DNA of 64,000 bases from Cytobacillus suaedae (GTDB lineage Bacteria > Bacillota > Bacilli > Bacillales > Bacillaceae_L). Where the stretch lies: assembly GCA_014960805.1 (NCBI GenBank), contig CP063163.1:476001-540000 (forward strand), given 5' to 3'. Below the pieces are notes generated by a model, which was given only the letters and a program-made list of their open reading frames with translations, searched no databases and was not told the origin of the DNA. Shown here in pieces: positions 1 to 8,571 of this stretch (positions within the stretch are counted from its first letter, which is position 1; each line of letters opens with the position of its first letter). The position numbers were made by a program, and so were the translations under genes.

Positions 1-1
1 C

Positions 2-130
2 GCTGCTCCTCAATTTTCATTAGCGTATGTTTTAGTAGCTGTCTTCCTAGTGTATTGTGCTTATCAACTTGCGAGCAGCACAGTGAAAGAAAAAGAAATA
101 ACAAGTGTTGGTCAAAAAGTAGCTTCATAA
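2..130 (+). CDS. C-terminal end of a membrane protein (partial)
   Basis: An open frame enters from the left edge and stops with TAA at 128-130. The 42 visible residues contain a hydrophobic stretch of about 18 residues (SLAYVLVAVFLVYCAYQL) followed by a short charged tail ending KVAS. This looks like the last transmembrane helix and cytoplasmic tail of an integral membrane protein, possibly a transporter. A terminator hairpin follows about 18 nt after the stop, which supports the reading frame. The family cannot be named from this fragment. Confidence 0.6.
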   Translation, partial: AAPQFSLAYVLVAVFLVYCAYQLASSTVKEKEITSVGQKVAS

Positions 131-147
131 ATCATATAACTTACTAA

Positions 148-181
148 AGAACAGGAAATCTTCATTGGTTTCCTGTTTTTT
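148..181 (+). terminator. Rho-independent terminator
   Basis: The stem AACAGGAAA / TTTCCTGTT closes a short loop and is followed by a run of Ts. It ends the transcript of the truncated gene at the left edge. Confidence 0.75.
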
Positions 182-370
182 AAGTTAGTGAGAGCTATAA
201 ACCACGATATGTATATATTAAAAGAATCATTGAAAGTGCTTGGAAGTGGCATTCCACTCACCCTAACGGCTATGATAAATAAAGAACTGCTGTTAGACAT
301 ATCTGCATAGTGCTTCATAAAGAGTAAGATAATACTAAAGATTAATGTCATAAGAGATAAGGGAGATACG

Positions 371-1837
371 ATGTCAAAAGATGCGAAAGAAGCAGGTTGG
401 AATATAGATAACAGTTATGCTCGTTTGCCAAACTCATTTTATAGTAGTCAAAATCCAACTCCTGTTAAATCACCACGGTTAGTCATTCTAAATTCTTCAT
501 TAGCTGAAACGCTAGGTTTTAATGCTGAAGTTCTAGAAAGTGATCATGTAGTGGAAGTCTTTGCTGGTAACACGATCCCTGAAGGGGCTTCGCCATTAGC
601 TCAGGCTTATGCTGGTCACCAATTTGGGCATTTTAATATGCTTGGAGATGGCAGGGCTATTTTGCTTGGTGAACAAATCACGCCAAAGGGAGAGCGATTC
701 GATATTCAGCTCAAAGGTTCTGGTAGAACACCGTACTCTCGTGGAGGAGATGGTCGAGCTGCATTAGGTCCAATGCTACGGGAATACATTATAAGTGAAG
801 CAATGCATGCGCTAGGAATCCCAACTACAAGAAGCCTATCAGTGGTAACAACAGGAGAAGCGGTAATTAGGGAAACCAATCTACCTGGAGCTATACTCAC
901 ACGTGTTGCGTCTAGTCATATCCGTGTAGGTACGTTTCAGTATGTGGCTACATGGGGTTCAGAAGAGGATATCAAGGAATTAGCTGACTATACAATTAAG
1001 CGCCATTATCCTGAAATCGAAGGGAAAGACAGTCAATACTTATTATTACTCCAGGAAGTCATCAAGCGTCAGGCGGCATTAATTGCAAAATGGCAACTAG
1101 TTGGCTTCATCCATGGGGTAATGAATACAGACAACATGGCGATTAGTGGAGAAACGATTGACTATGGACCTTGTGCGTTTATGGATACATATGATCCGGA
1201 GACGGTATTTAGTTCAATTGATAGGGAAGGTCGTTATGCTTATGGCAATCAACCCTTTATTGGAGGTTGGAATTTAGCTCGGTTTGCTGAATCCTTGCTG
1301 CCGCTTTTACATGATAATCAAGAACAGGCTGTAGAAATTGCTCAGGAAGCCATTTCTGGATTTTCAGGCTTTTTCCGTCAATATTGGCTAACAGGGATGA
1401 GAGCAAAATTAGGATTGCTTAGTGAAGAAGAACAGGATGAGGCCTTAATTCAAGAGCTACTGACAGTTATGCAAAAAAATAAGGCTGACTTTACAAATAC
1501 ATTCCGTTTACTATCACTTGGAAAGCATGAGGAGCTAGACTTCCATGGAGCCGATGAATTTGCTAGCTGGTATAAGTCATGGCAGGAAAGACTTGATAGG
1601 CAGCAAGAATCAAAGGAAGCATCACTAGAATTAATGCAGAAAAGTAATCCTGCTGTCATTCCGCGTAATCATAAGGTTGAAGAGGCGTTAGAAGCAGCTA
1701 CGCATAATGACTACAGTGTGATGGAGCGTTTGCTAAAAGTTCTTTCAGATCCTTACGTCGATTCTTCGGAACAGGTTGAATATTGCACACTTCCGGATCC
1801 ATCAGGTCGCCCATACCGTACTTTTTGTGGTACCTAA
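371..1837 (+). CDS. selO: Protein adenylyltransferase SelO (YdiU/UPF0061 family)
   Basis: The 488-residue protein belongs to the SelO pseudokinase family, which transfers AMP from ATP to Ser/Thr/Tyr of target proteins and is linked to redox stress. Family signatures seen: [22 protein letters not shown] near 75-95, [16 protein letters not shown] near 115-130, HGVMNTDNM at 248-256 and the metal-binding DYG at 264-266. The C-terminus ends in CGT. The Cys is third from the end, the place of the selenocysteine in animal SelO and of the redox Cys in the E. coli protein. The ATG at 371 has an AAGGGAG site 5 nt upstream. A terminator follows, so it is probably monocistronic. Confidence 0.93.
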   Translation: MSKDAKEAGWNIDNSYARLPNSFYSSQNPTPVKSPRLVILNSSLAETLGFNAEVLESDHVVEVFAGNTIPEGASPLAQAYAGHQFGHFNMLGDGRAILLGEQITPKGERFDIQLKGSGRTPYSRGGDGRAALGPMLREYIISEAMHALGIPTTRSLSVVTTGEAVIRETNLPGAILTRVASSHIRVGTFQYVATWGSEEDIKELADYTIKRHYPEIEGKDSQYLLLLQEVIKRQAALIAKWQLVGFIHGVMNTDNMAISGETIDYGPCAFMDTYDPETVFSSIDREGRYAYGNQPFIGGWNLARFAESLLPLLHDNQEQAVEIAQEAISGFSGFFRQYWLTGMRAKLGLLSEEEQDEALIQELLTVMQKNKADFTNTFRLLSLGKHEELDFHGADEFASWYKSWQERLDRQQESKEASLELMQKSNPAVIPRNHKVEEALEAATHNDYSVMERLLKVLSDPYVDSSEQVEYCTLPDPSGRPYRTFCGT

Positions 1838-1848
1838 TAAGAAGAAAT

Positions 1849-1884
1849 CAGATAATGCGCCTAAAGGTAGCATTATCTTTTTTT
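1849..1884 (+). terminator. Terminator of selO
   Basis: The stem AGATAATGC / GCATTATCT is followed by seven Ts directly downstream of the selO stop. Confidence 0.85.
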
Positions 1885-1995
1885 CCCTTTATTTGAACCC
1901 TATTAGAGACAAAAGCCCTTTTCTTTCGTACAAGGTGAATGAACCAAGACAAATGCATACGATGATGTAAGCCTATATGTAAAGGAGTGCATCAC

Positions 1996-2463
1996 ATGTA
2001 TCCAAATCATGATCAGTTATATTACGGTTATGGGCATGAATCATATAACTATGTATATCCGCCGTATCAATCAAATGAACTTATGTATGATGACAGATTC
2101 TTTAATCCATTTCAACCAGGAGGGCCAATGGGTCCACCATCAGGACCTCCGTCAGCACCACCTTCTGGAGGCCCGCCATTTCAAACTCCAGGCCAAAGCC
2201 CAGCCGGTGGTCCACCACTAGGACCACCACCAGCTGCTACACCGACGCAAACTCAACAAGCAGGTGTATTTGCGGTAGATCCAGGTTCAATTAGAGGTTG
2301 CCTATTCCGGTATACTTACATTTGGCTATCAAATCGTCAACAGTTCTGGTTTTATCCAACCTTTGTCGGTAGAAGATCCGTGTCAGGTTGGCGCTGGACA
2401 GGATTTATGTGGGTTTATTATGGAGTCGACTTACGAAGAGTTCAGTCGTTCACATGTTTATAG
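1996..2463 (+). CDS. Pro/Gly-rich hypothetical protein with aromatic C-terminal domain
   Basis: The 155-residue protein has three parts. The Tyr-rich N-terminus (about 1-35) is followed by a low-complexity GGP/GPP segment (about 40-85) with many prolines. The C-terminus (about 95-155) is compact and aromatic, containing RGCLFRYTYIWL, FWFYPTFVGRRSVSGWRWTGF and WVYYGVDL. The composition resembles Bacillus spore-surface or cell-surface proteins, but there is no signal peptide and I do not recognise a named family. The start is set at ATG 1996 because the AAAGGAG at 1981-1987 is 8 nt upstream; the in-frame GTG at 1987 overlaps that site. Confidence 0.75.
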   Translation: MYPNHDQLYYGYGHESYNYVYPPYQSNELMYDDRFFNPFQPGGPMGPPSGPPSAPPSGGPPFQTPGQSPAGGPPLGPPPAATPTQTQQAGVFAVDPGSIRGCLFRYTYIWLSNRQQFWFYPTFVGRRSVSGWRWTGFMWVYYGVDLRRVQSFTCL

Positions 2464-2471
2464 TAAAGATA

Positions 2472-2512
2472 AAAACGGTGTAAGACACAATTAGAGTGTC
2501 TTACACCGTTTT
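2472..2512. terminator. Bidirectional terminator
   Basis: A near-perfect hairpin (AAAACGGTGTAAGACAC and its complement, T-rich on both sides) lies between two convergent genes and can end both transcripts. Confidence 0.9.
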
Positions 2513-2516
2513 CTAG

Positions 2517-3272
2517 TTATATCGTCCATTGATCATGAACAATGGCTACAAGATAAAATACACCATTGTCATCCTCTTGAAACACAAGATTTAAACTTCC
2601 CCAATCCATTCCAGAGTTTTCCCCAGTACCTTCTACATGAAACTCCACTACAGTTGCTTTAGGGAAGACTTCCATTATATTATTAATCGCATTTCCGCGT
2701 TGTTGCACCTCGCCGATAATCGGATCAACAGTAAGGTAATCATGAGTATATATAAATTTTTCATAATACTCACTAGGTGTTAATCCAATCGGTTCACCAC
2801 TGCCGTCATGAAGTCCCCATTCATATTTTTCCTGATTTTCAAAAAAACTTTCCACTTCAGATACGTTAAGCTTTATAGCGTCTTCCGGATAAACATAAAC
2901 ATATGGTGAAAAAAGGAGCCCGTGCTCAGGATGTACGTATGTTGAGAGTTCCTTCATATCTTTATTTTTTAAAAGCTGTAAGATGGTTTGAGCAGTTTCT
3001 GAAACAGAGACAGGTGGATTTTCAGTATCATCGTTTCCGTTACTGTCTTCAGATGAATCATCAGTATCATCTTTTCCATTACTGTCTTCAGATGAATCAT
3101 CAGTACCATCATTTCCATTACTATTTTCAGTTGGTGGCGTCTTATCAACTTGTTCCTTCGTTTCGTCGGCAGGATTTGCAGGAGGCTCTGAAACGGTGTC
3201 AGATTTTCCTACACACCCCGTCACACTAAGGGAAAAGATAATACTAAGCAATATAATTAATACTTTTTTCAT
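2517..3272 (-). CDS. Lipoprotein with acidic tandem-repeat linker
   Basis: This 251-residue protein starts with a lipoprotein signal peptide and lipobox VTGC (Cys20), so it should be anchored outside the cell membrane. An acidic linker (about 33-90) holds nearly three copies of a 13-residue unit of the type SNGKDDTDDSSED. A globular domain follows (about 90-251), with VHPEHGLLFSPYVYV and FHVEGTGENSGMDWGSLNLVF. Proteins with this architecture occur in Bacillus as uncharacterised lipoproteins; I assign no function. An AAGGAAG site precedes the ATG. The repeat is a likely site of length variation between strains. Confidence 0.8.
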   Translation of the reverse strand: MKKVLIILLSIIFSLSVTGCVGKSDTVSEPPANPADETKEQVDKTPPTENSNGNDGTDDSSEDSNGKDDTDDSSEDSNGNDDTENPPVSVSETAQTILQLLKNKDMKELSTYVHPEHGLLFSPYVYVYPEDAIKLNVSEVESFFENQEKYEWGLHDGSGEPIGLTPSEYYEKFIYTHDYLTVDPIIGEVQQRGNAINNIMEVFPKATVVEFHVEGTGENSGMDWGSLNLVFQEDDNGVFYLVAIVHDQWTI

Positions 3273-3433
3273 GCGAACACTTCCTTGTCTTGTTGTAGGA
3301 GAGGTTACTTAATCTCTACCTTATTAGACGTTAAAGAAATGTTAGAGTTACATCATAAGACAATTTGGGTGAGGAGTGATTTGCTTTGCAGTAAAATTTC
3401 TGAGGTGAATCAGAGGAAACAACCTATTTCTGA

Positions 3434-3604
3434 TTAAATAGGTTTTAATTCCTCTTCAAAATAGAACGTATTAGGGTGTTCCTTAAGGGTATACGAGTAC
3501 CTTTTCATATTAGCAACAAAACTGCAATTGGTAATGGTAACAGTTTCACCAGTTGCAATTAACAATACCTTTTCATCTACATTAAACTTCTTTTTACTTT
3601 TCAT
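3434..3604 (-). CDS. Small hypothetical protein (56 aa)
   Basis: A short frame reads MKSKKKFNVDEKVLL... and ends ...FYFEEELKPI. It has a GGGCGG-type ribosome binding site 8-12 nt upstream of the ATG, and a hairpin (AACCTATTT / AAATAGGTT) overlaps its stop. The composition is globular with a basic start and an acidic end. A segment with ATGETVTITNCSFVANMKRYSYTL may form beta structure. I recognise no family. Confidence comes from start signal, coding character and placement in an otherwise empty gap. Confidence 0.5.
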   Translation of the reverse strand: MKSKKKFNVDEKVLLIATGETVTITNCSFVANMKRYSYTLKEHPNTFYFEEELKPI

Positions 3605-3804
3605 ATATTACCGCCCTTTTCTACAAAGATAATTCTATTATCTCATACTATGTACATTTTTAATATTATTCCTTATCATTTCTTATTATTCACTAACATA
3701 TATATGTATATTGAGAAATTTAAAAAGCAACAAGAGTAGAAAGATTTTGCTCATGGTGGTAGTTATTGGAAGAGTAGGGTATACTAGTAAGAAGGGATAT
3801 ACCC

Positions 3805-4245
3805 TTGGTCTTCTGGTGCTTATTCTCAGGTAGCAGTAGGCAAGAGACCAATCCAGGAAGGATGTTAACCAATTTGACAACAAATATGGTATACCAAGTT
3901 CACGTAGGAGATGGATTCAAGAAAAAAAGAATGAAAAGAACAAATTCTTTTTTTAAAACCCCCGGGGAAGCGATTTCAGAAGCACTTGCCTTTAAAGAGA
4001 AAATGGATGTAACGTACCAGAATGAAATTATTTGGGATTACACTAGCAAAGTTAAAGGCACAGTTGAAAAAATGAAAATTTTAAAAGGCTACCTAAAAGG
4101 TGATAAAAAGACAGATCCTTTTTATCTTCAGATTACTTCTGTAGAACTTCTAGACGAATACAATGTAGTGACACCTAGAAAGCCAAAGAAGATTACGACA
4201 AAGGATAAGAAAGTCGTTACCCAGGCTACTAAGTTGTTTGTTTAA
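3805..4245 (+). CDS. Hypothetical basic protein, start uncertain
   Basis: The open frame reads up to 146 residues and is Lys-rich. The last 100 residues look like a real domain (FFKTPGEAISEALAFKEKMDVTYQNEIIWDYTSKVKG ... FYLQITSVELLDEYNVV), with a strongly basic tail containing several KK pairs. The first 40 residues look less like protein. Possible starts are TTG 3805 (AAGGG 8 nt upstream), ATG 3862 (AGGAAGG abuts it) and ATG 3931. A strong terminator follows the stop. Function unknown. Confidence 0.55.
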   Translation: MVFWCLFSGSSRQETNPGRMLTNLTTNMVYQVHVGDGFKKKRMKRTNSFFKTPGEAISEALAFKEKMDVTYQNEIIWDYTSKVKGTVEKMKILKGYLKGDKKTDPFYLQITSVELLDEYNVVTPRKPKKITTKDKKVVTQATKLFV

Positions 4246-4256
4246 ATAGATTGATT

Positions 4257-4294
4257 AAAAAATCAGGTGCCCTCTAGGGAAACCTGATTTTTTT
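4257..4294 (+). terminator. Rho-independent terminator
   Basis: The stem AATCAGGT / ACCTGATT has a GCCC/GGG inner helix and is followed by seven Ts. It closes the basic-protein gene. Confidence 0.85.
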
Positions 4295-4302
4295 AGTATA
4301 AA

Positions 4303-4692
4303 TTACTCTTCTTCTTCTTTTTTGTTAAACCAAAGAGGATCCATTTCATCTACATCACCGTTGTAGTTAATCAGAACTTCTTCGCCTGCTTTAATATCCT
4401 TGTAAGCATAATAGCGAAATGTGTGATCTTCAAATTTAATCTCATAGTTAGCATTTGGCTCATAAGAGTGATTAAAAAGCATTCCGTATCCAAGGACGAT
4501 CGCAGAATGGTTGATTCCATATTCATATACATAATCTGCAAGAACGGTATGTTCAATCAGAATGTGTTGTTCATTTGGATAGGGAATAACAGGTGCTACG
4601 TGAATTAATTCACCCTTTTTGAAATCACGTGTTGCAAAGACACCTCTATTGAATTCTCCATCAGTCAGTGGAGATGTTTTAATTTCTAGCAT
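4303..4692 (-). CDS. SET-domain protein (putative protein-lysine methyltransferase)
   Basis: The protein has the short SET fold: RGVFATRDFKKGELI at the N-terminus, the pseudoknot motif FNHSYEPNANY in the middle and GEEVLINYNGD near the C-terminus. SET proteins methylate lysines using S-adenosylmethionine. No post-SET cysteines are present, as is usual for stand-alone bacterial forms, and the substrate is unknown. The start is placed at ATG 4692 (129 aa; GGTGA upstream). The longer reading from 4728 is unlikely because its ATG overlaps a TATAAT box (4733-4728) that probably belongs to this gene's own promoter. Confidence 0.8.
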   Translation of the reverse strand: MLEIKTSPLTDGEFNRGVFATRDFKKGELIHVAPVIPYPNEQHILIEHTVLADYVYEYGINHSAIVLGYGMLFNHSYEPNANYEIKFEDHTFRYYAYKDIKAGEEVLINYNGDVDEMDPLWFNKKEEEE

Positions 4693-4727
4693 ATTTGTCA
4701 CCAGCCAATTCAAAATTTCTATGTACA

Positions 4728-4733
4728 TTATAA
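4728..4733 (-). promoter_or_regulatory. Candidate -10 box of the SET gene
   Basis: TATAAT on the minus strand with a TTGCTA-like -35 about 15 nt upstream. It overlaps the upstream in-frame ATG and so argues for the downstream start of the SET gene. Confidence 0.5.
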
Positions 4734-4773
4734 TTGTACCACAAATGTAGCAATGTTATTTTTTTCACAAAAG

Positions 4774-4802
4774 AAAAAAACGCTCTGCAACCTGCAAAGC
4801 GC
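4774..4802 (-). terminator. Terminator of the iron transporter operon
   Basis: Read on the minus strand, CGCTTTGCA / TGCAGAGCG forms a hairpin followed by seven Ts just after the ATPase gene. Confidence 0.8.
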
Positions 4803-4811
4803 ACTTGGTAT

Positions 4812-5510
4812 TTAAGCATACACGCTGGATTCTCCCAGAATTTCTTGGCAGGACCCAATTCGTGTGATTTGTCCTTCATCCATCACTACAATTCGGTCTG
4901 CTAATGCAGCTGCATCAGATTGGTCATGAGTGACGAAGATCGAGGTGATGTTGGCTTTTTTTATAATTGAGCGTAAGTCTTCACGGATTTGTAGTTGTAA
5001 ATCCCTATCAAGATTACTAAAAGGCTCATCAAACATAATGAGGGATGGGTTAGGAGCGAGTGCACGTGCCAGTGCTACACGCTGCTGTTGACCACCGCTA
5101 AGCTCATAGGGATATCTTTTTTCATACTCGACGAGGTCTACTAACTGAAGCACTTCATCTAAACGTTGCTGCTTTTGCTTTCTGCTCATTTTTCGCAGCC
5201 CAAACTTTACATTATCAGCCACAGTTAGGTGTGGGAATAGGGCATAGTCTTGAAAAACCAAGCCAATTCCTCGTTTTTCAGGCTGAACAAAACAGGTTTC
5301 ACTTACAAGTGTTTTATCACCAACGATGAGTGAACCACTACTTGGTACTTCAAGCCCTGCAATAATCCGAAGAATTGTACTTTTTCCACTTCCACTTTTT
5401 CCAAGGATAGACACAAGCTCTCCTTTTTTTATAGAAAGACTTATATTCTGCAATGTTAATTTATCCGCATTCCGATATCGGAAGTTAATATCACTTAGTT
5501 GAATAAACAT
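4812..5510 (-). CDS. fbpC: Iron(III) ABC transporter, ATP-binding protein
   Basis: A 232-residue ABC ATPase with Walker A GKSGSGKST (37-45), Q-loop FQDYALFPH (from 86), signature LSGGQQQRV (137-145), Walker B LIMFDEP and switch His in FVTHDQ (near 185). It energises ferric iron uptake with the permease and binding protein encoded upstream. It is short: the C-terminal regulatory domain that gives many Fbp/Pot-type ATPases about 350 residues is absent. Its ATG overlaps the permease stop as TAATG, so the two are translationally coupled. The iron substrate is inferred from the binding protein and the Fur box at 8436-8450. Confidence 0.88.
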   Translation of the reverse strand: MFIQLSDINFRYRNADKLTLQNISLSIKKGELVSILGKSGSGKSTILRIIAGLEVPSSGSLIVGDKTLVSETCFVQPEKRGIGLVFQDYALFPHLTVADNVKFGLRKMSRKQKQQRLDEVLQLVDLVEYEKRYPYELSGGQQQRVALARALAPNPSLIMFDEPFSNLDRDLQLQIREDLRSIIKKANITSIFVTHDQSDAAALADRIVVMDEGQITRIGSCQEILGESSVYA

Positions 5511-7162
5511 TATCTAGCCTCCTTTTCAAAGATTCGGTGGAAAAACACAATGGATAGACTACTAACTAAGATAATCAATAGGGAAGCAAGTGCAGCTTCC
5601 TGAATCATTTCATCGTTTGCATATTGAAAAGCTTTCGTTGCAAGGGTATAAAAGTTAAAGGGTTGTAACAATAGTGTTAAAGGTAATTCTTTTAAAATGT
5701 CGATAAATACTAGTAAAAATCCACCCAACACAGCACCCTTGATCATTCTAAGATCAACCTTGAAAAAGGACCGAGTGATGTTGTTCCCTAGCATTCTTGA
5801 TGCCTCTGTGAAGGAGGTCCCGACTTTATCAAAACCAGCCTCGATCGAATTGAAGCCAATCGCCAAAAATCGAATCACATAGGCAAATAACAGCATAGCG
5901 ATACTTAGACTAAGTAGGAGAGTAGGTTTTAATCCGAGCCATTCGTAAAATCCAAAAAGATTTTTATCTAATGCAATGAACACTGTTAAAACCCCAATTG
6001 CAATTATTGTCCCTGGTAGTGAATAGCCAAGTACAGTTAGCCTTGAAATCACCTTTGCTACGGGGCCTTGAGAAAGCCTACTAAAGTTTGCAATTACTAA
6101 TGCGACAATAATAATAATCGAAGAAGATATAAATGCAACAGACACTGAGTTCCAGACAAGTAGCAAGAAGTCAGCACTAACTATTCTTTCATAAGTCATA
6201 AACAACCAATAGATAAGTTGAGCCAATGGGATTAAAAAACCAATGGTGAAAATGGTAAATGCATAACCGAATAAAACCCAACCTCTCCACTTCGGCAACA
6301 CATATGGTTGAATAGGCCGTATTTTTGTCGTTGTAAAATGGTAATTTTTTCGACCTCTCATCATCTTTTCGAACACTAATACGAGAACGACAATGGTCAT
6401 TAAGACTCCGGCCAGTTTAATAGCAGAGTCAAGGTCACCCATGCCAAACCACGCCTGGAAAATGGCTGTACTGAAGGTCTGTACACCGAAATACTTTACA
6501 ACTCCATAATCGTTTAAAACTTCTAAAATTACTAAGCTAACCCCACCGATAATAGCTGTTCTCGACAATGGTAAGACAACCCGGAAAAATACCCCGAAAG
6601 AGTTGCTTCCTAGTAATCTTGCATTTTCAATCAGTGAAGCGGACTGATTTTCCAAGAAAGCTTTCGTGATAATGTATACATAAGGAAAGAGAAATATAGT
6701 GAAGATGAAAATGGTGCCATGCATCGTCATAATATCAAAATACTTCTGATCAAGTTTTAAACCAAATGAATTTCGAAGGGTTGATTGAATCACCCCCGTA
6801 TAATTCAACAAACCATTGTAAGTATATGCTCCGATATAGGGAGGGATGGCTAATGGTAAAATTAACCCCCACTTAAAAAACCTTTTAAATGGAAAATCGT
6901 AAACAGAGACAATCCAAGCTAAGCTAACTCCAATCAAAACAGAAAGGATGCCAGTAAAGACAATAAGAATAAGGGTGTTTTGGATATAATCAGCTAAAAG
7001 AAATTCTTGAATATGATACCAGTTTTCGTTTGGTTTAGTAAAAAGTTTTAAACCTATAGTTAAAGTAGGTAAAAGTAGAATGGCGGCAAATAGTAGGCTT
7101 AAAACTGCCCAGTTATTATAATGAATTTTAAAATTACGTATCAGCAGCTTCAAGGTTGGCAC
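5510..7162 (-). CDS. fbpB: Iron(III) ABC transporter permease
   Basis: A 550-residue permease made of two fused transmembrane halves, about 12 helices in all, as in FbpB/SfuB transporters. Each half carries an EAA-type loop for docking the ATPase: ENARLLGSNSFGVFFRVVLPLSR near 185-207 and TEASRMLGNNITRSFFKVDLRMIKGA near 450-475. It sits in the cell membrane and moves iron delivered by the binding protein. The gene lies 94 nt after the binding protein gene, separated by a hairpin, and overlaps the ATPase start. Confidence 0.9.
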   Translation of the reverse strand: MPTLKLLIRNFKIHYNNWAVLSLLFAAILLLPTLTIGLKLFTKPNENWYHIQEFLLADYIQNTLILIVFTGILSVLIGVSLAWIVSVYDFPFKRFFKWGLILPLAIPPYIGAYTYNGLLNYTGVIQSTLRNSFGLKLDQKYFDIMTMHGTIFIFTIFLFPYVYIITKAFLENQSASLIENARLLGSNSFGVFFRVVLPLSRTAIIGGVSLVILEVLNDYGVVKYFGVQTFSTAIFQAWFGMGDLDSAIKLAGVLMTIVVLVLVFEKMMRGRKNYHFTTTKIRPIQPYVLPKWRGWVLFGYAFTIFTIGFLIPLAQLIYWLFMTYERIVSADFLLLVWNSVSVAFISSSIIIIVALVIANFSRLSQGPVAKVISRLTVLGYSLPGTIIAIGVLTVFIALDKNLFGFYEWLGLKPTLLLSLSIAMLLFAYVIRFLAIGFNSIEAGFDKVGTSFTEASRMLGNNITRSFFKVDLRMIKGAVLGGFLLVFIDILKELPLTLLLQPFNFYTLATKAFQYANDEMIQEAALASLLIILVSSLSIVFFHRIFEKEAR

Positions 7163-7209
7163 ATCCTTTTGAAAAATGTAAATCTATTATTATAGTAGAA
7201 AAGACTAAT

Positions 7210-7237
7210 TGCCGTATCATAGTTAAATGATACGGCA
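7210..7237 (-). terminator. Intercistronic hairpin between fbpA and fbpB
   Basis: An 11-bp perfect stem (TGCCGTATCAT / ATGATACGGCA) with a 6-nt loop lies between binding protein and permease. No long T-run follows, so it is better read as an attenuator or mRNA-stabilising hairpin that keeps binding protein levels above permease levels. Confidence 0.6.
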
Positions 7238-7256
7238 TTAGTAGTTGGTTTATACG

Positions 7257-8369
7257 TTATTTCCAGCCAGCTTCATTATAAAGCTTAACTGCATCAGCAT
7301 TCTTTTCACCAAGGATAGTCATGTTAATATCTTGAGTTTTGAATTCGCCCCAAGATTTTAATGTTTCAGAAGCTTCAACAGCAGGATTAGCAGGATACTC
7401 ATTGTTTCCTTCTGCAAATTGACCTTGTGCTTCTTGGCTTGTCATAAATTCAATGAACTTAATAGCGTTTTCACTGTTTTTAGCATGTTTTAATAAACCA
7501 ATACCACTTACGTTTACATGTGTTCCATTTGTATCTTGGTTAGGGAAGAATACTCCTACTTGCTCAGCAACTTTAACATCTTCTGGGTTTGTAGAGTTTA
7601 TTAATCTACCAACATAGTACGTATTTGAAATAGCGATATCACCTTCGCCAGCAACTACTGCTTTAATTTGGTCAGTGTCTCCACCTTTAGGCTCACGAGC
7701 CATGTTTGCTACAATTCCTGTAGCCCATTCTTTTGCCATTTCTTCTCCATTTAATTCAAGGAAAGAAGCTAATAATGATTGGTTGTAGATATTTTCAGAA
7801 GAACGGATTAAGATTTTTCCTTGCCATTTAGCATCTGTTAAAGCTTCATAAGTTGATAGATCACTAGGGTTTACACGGTCCTTAGCATAAACGATTACAC
7901 GTGCACGTTGTGTTAAAGCTACCCATTGGTTATCCGCATCGCGAAGCTTTTCAGGGATATTACCGTTAACCGTGTCGCTCACGATTGGTTGGAATAAACC
8001 TTGTTCTTTTGCTCTGTGAAGATTTCCAGCGTCAACTGTAATGAATACATCTCCTTCAGTTGCTTCACCTTCACGTGATAGACGTTCCATTAATTCATCG
8101 CCTTCACCTTTGATTACATTTACTTTAATACCAGTTTCTTCAGTGAATGCTGCATAAATTGCATCATCCGTGTCATAGTGACGTGCTGTATATAAATTTA
8201 CTACACCTGGATCTTCTTTCTTTTCTTCAGTTGCAGCAGTGTTTTCCTTTGTTTCTGTTTGTACTTTTTCTTCTTCTTTCTTTGCTGTTTCCTCTGAGCT
8301 TGAGCAACCTGCCATCAAACTAATCAGCAGAATAAGAGCGAAAGCCCAAAATAGTGTTGTCTTTTTCAT
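7257..8369 (-). CDS. fbpA: Iron(III) ABC transporter substrate-binding lipoprotein
   Basis: The 370-residue protein has a signal peptide and lipobox LMAGC (Cys22), then an acidic linker (about 25-55) and a type-II periplasmic-binding fold beginning VVNLYTARHYDTDDAIY. The YTARHY start and the NTYYVGRL segment (near 245) match FutA/FbpA ferric-binding proteins, where paired tyrosines hold iron. It is the first gene of a three-gene operon and a Fur box lies inside its promoter. It should capture ferric iron outside the membrane and pass it to the permease. Confidence 0.92.
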   Translation of the reverse strand: MKKTTLFWAFALILLISLMAGCSSSEETAKKEEEKVQTETKENTAATEEKKEDPGVVNLYTARHYDTDDAIYAAFTEETGIKVNVIKGEGDELMERLSREGEATEGDVFITVDAGNLHRAKEQGLFQPIVSDTVNGNIPEKLRDADNQWVALTQRARVIVYAKDRVNPSDLSTYEALTDAKWQGKILIRSSENIYNQSLLASFLELNGEEMAKEWATGIVANMAREPKGGDTDQIKAVVAGEGDIAISNTYYVGRLINSTNPEDVKVAEQVGVFFPNQDTNGTHVNVSGIGLLKHAKNSENAIKFIEFMTSQEAQGQFAEGNNEYPANPAVEASETLKSWGEFKTQDINMTILGEKNADAVKLYNEAGWK

Positions 8370-8427
8370 TATGTATACACCCCTACTTTTTTATTATTTG
8401 ATAATGAATCTCAATATCACAATACTC

Positions 8428-8457
8428 ATATTAAATGATAACGATTATCAAAGTCAA
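8428..8457 (-). promoter_or_regulatory. Sigma-A promoter of fbpABC
   Basis: On the minus strand, TTGACT (8457-8452) is 18 nt from TAATAT (8433-8428). The Fur box fills the spacer. Confidence 0.75.
8436..8450. promoter_or_regulatory. Fur box
   Basis: TGATAACGATTATCA is a 7-1-7 palindrome differing at one position from the Bacillus Fur consensus TGATAATNATTATCA. It lies between the -35 and -10 of fbpABC, where Fur-Fe would block RNA polymerase. A second, weaker Fur-like stretch (GATAATGAATCTCAATATC) is at 8400-8418. Confidence 0.88.
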
Positions 8458-8571
8458 TAACTAAATGTAAACTTTTTTATTTTTTTTAGTAACAATGATT
8501 TTGGGTAGAGGATACAAGGGTATGAAACAGAATTGATACAAAAGGTAAAGAATGGTTTGGGGGAGAGATAT

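Noticed and set aside
3379-3436. 18-codon frame starting TTG after GAGGAGTGA
   Set aside because: Too short and unsupported; the other strand has a better small gene overlapping the end.
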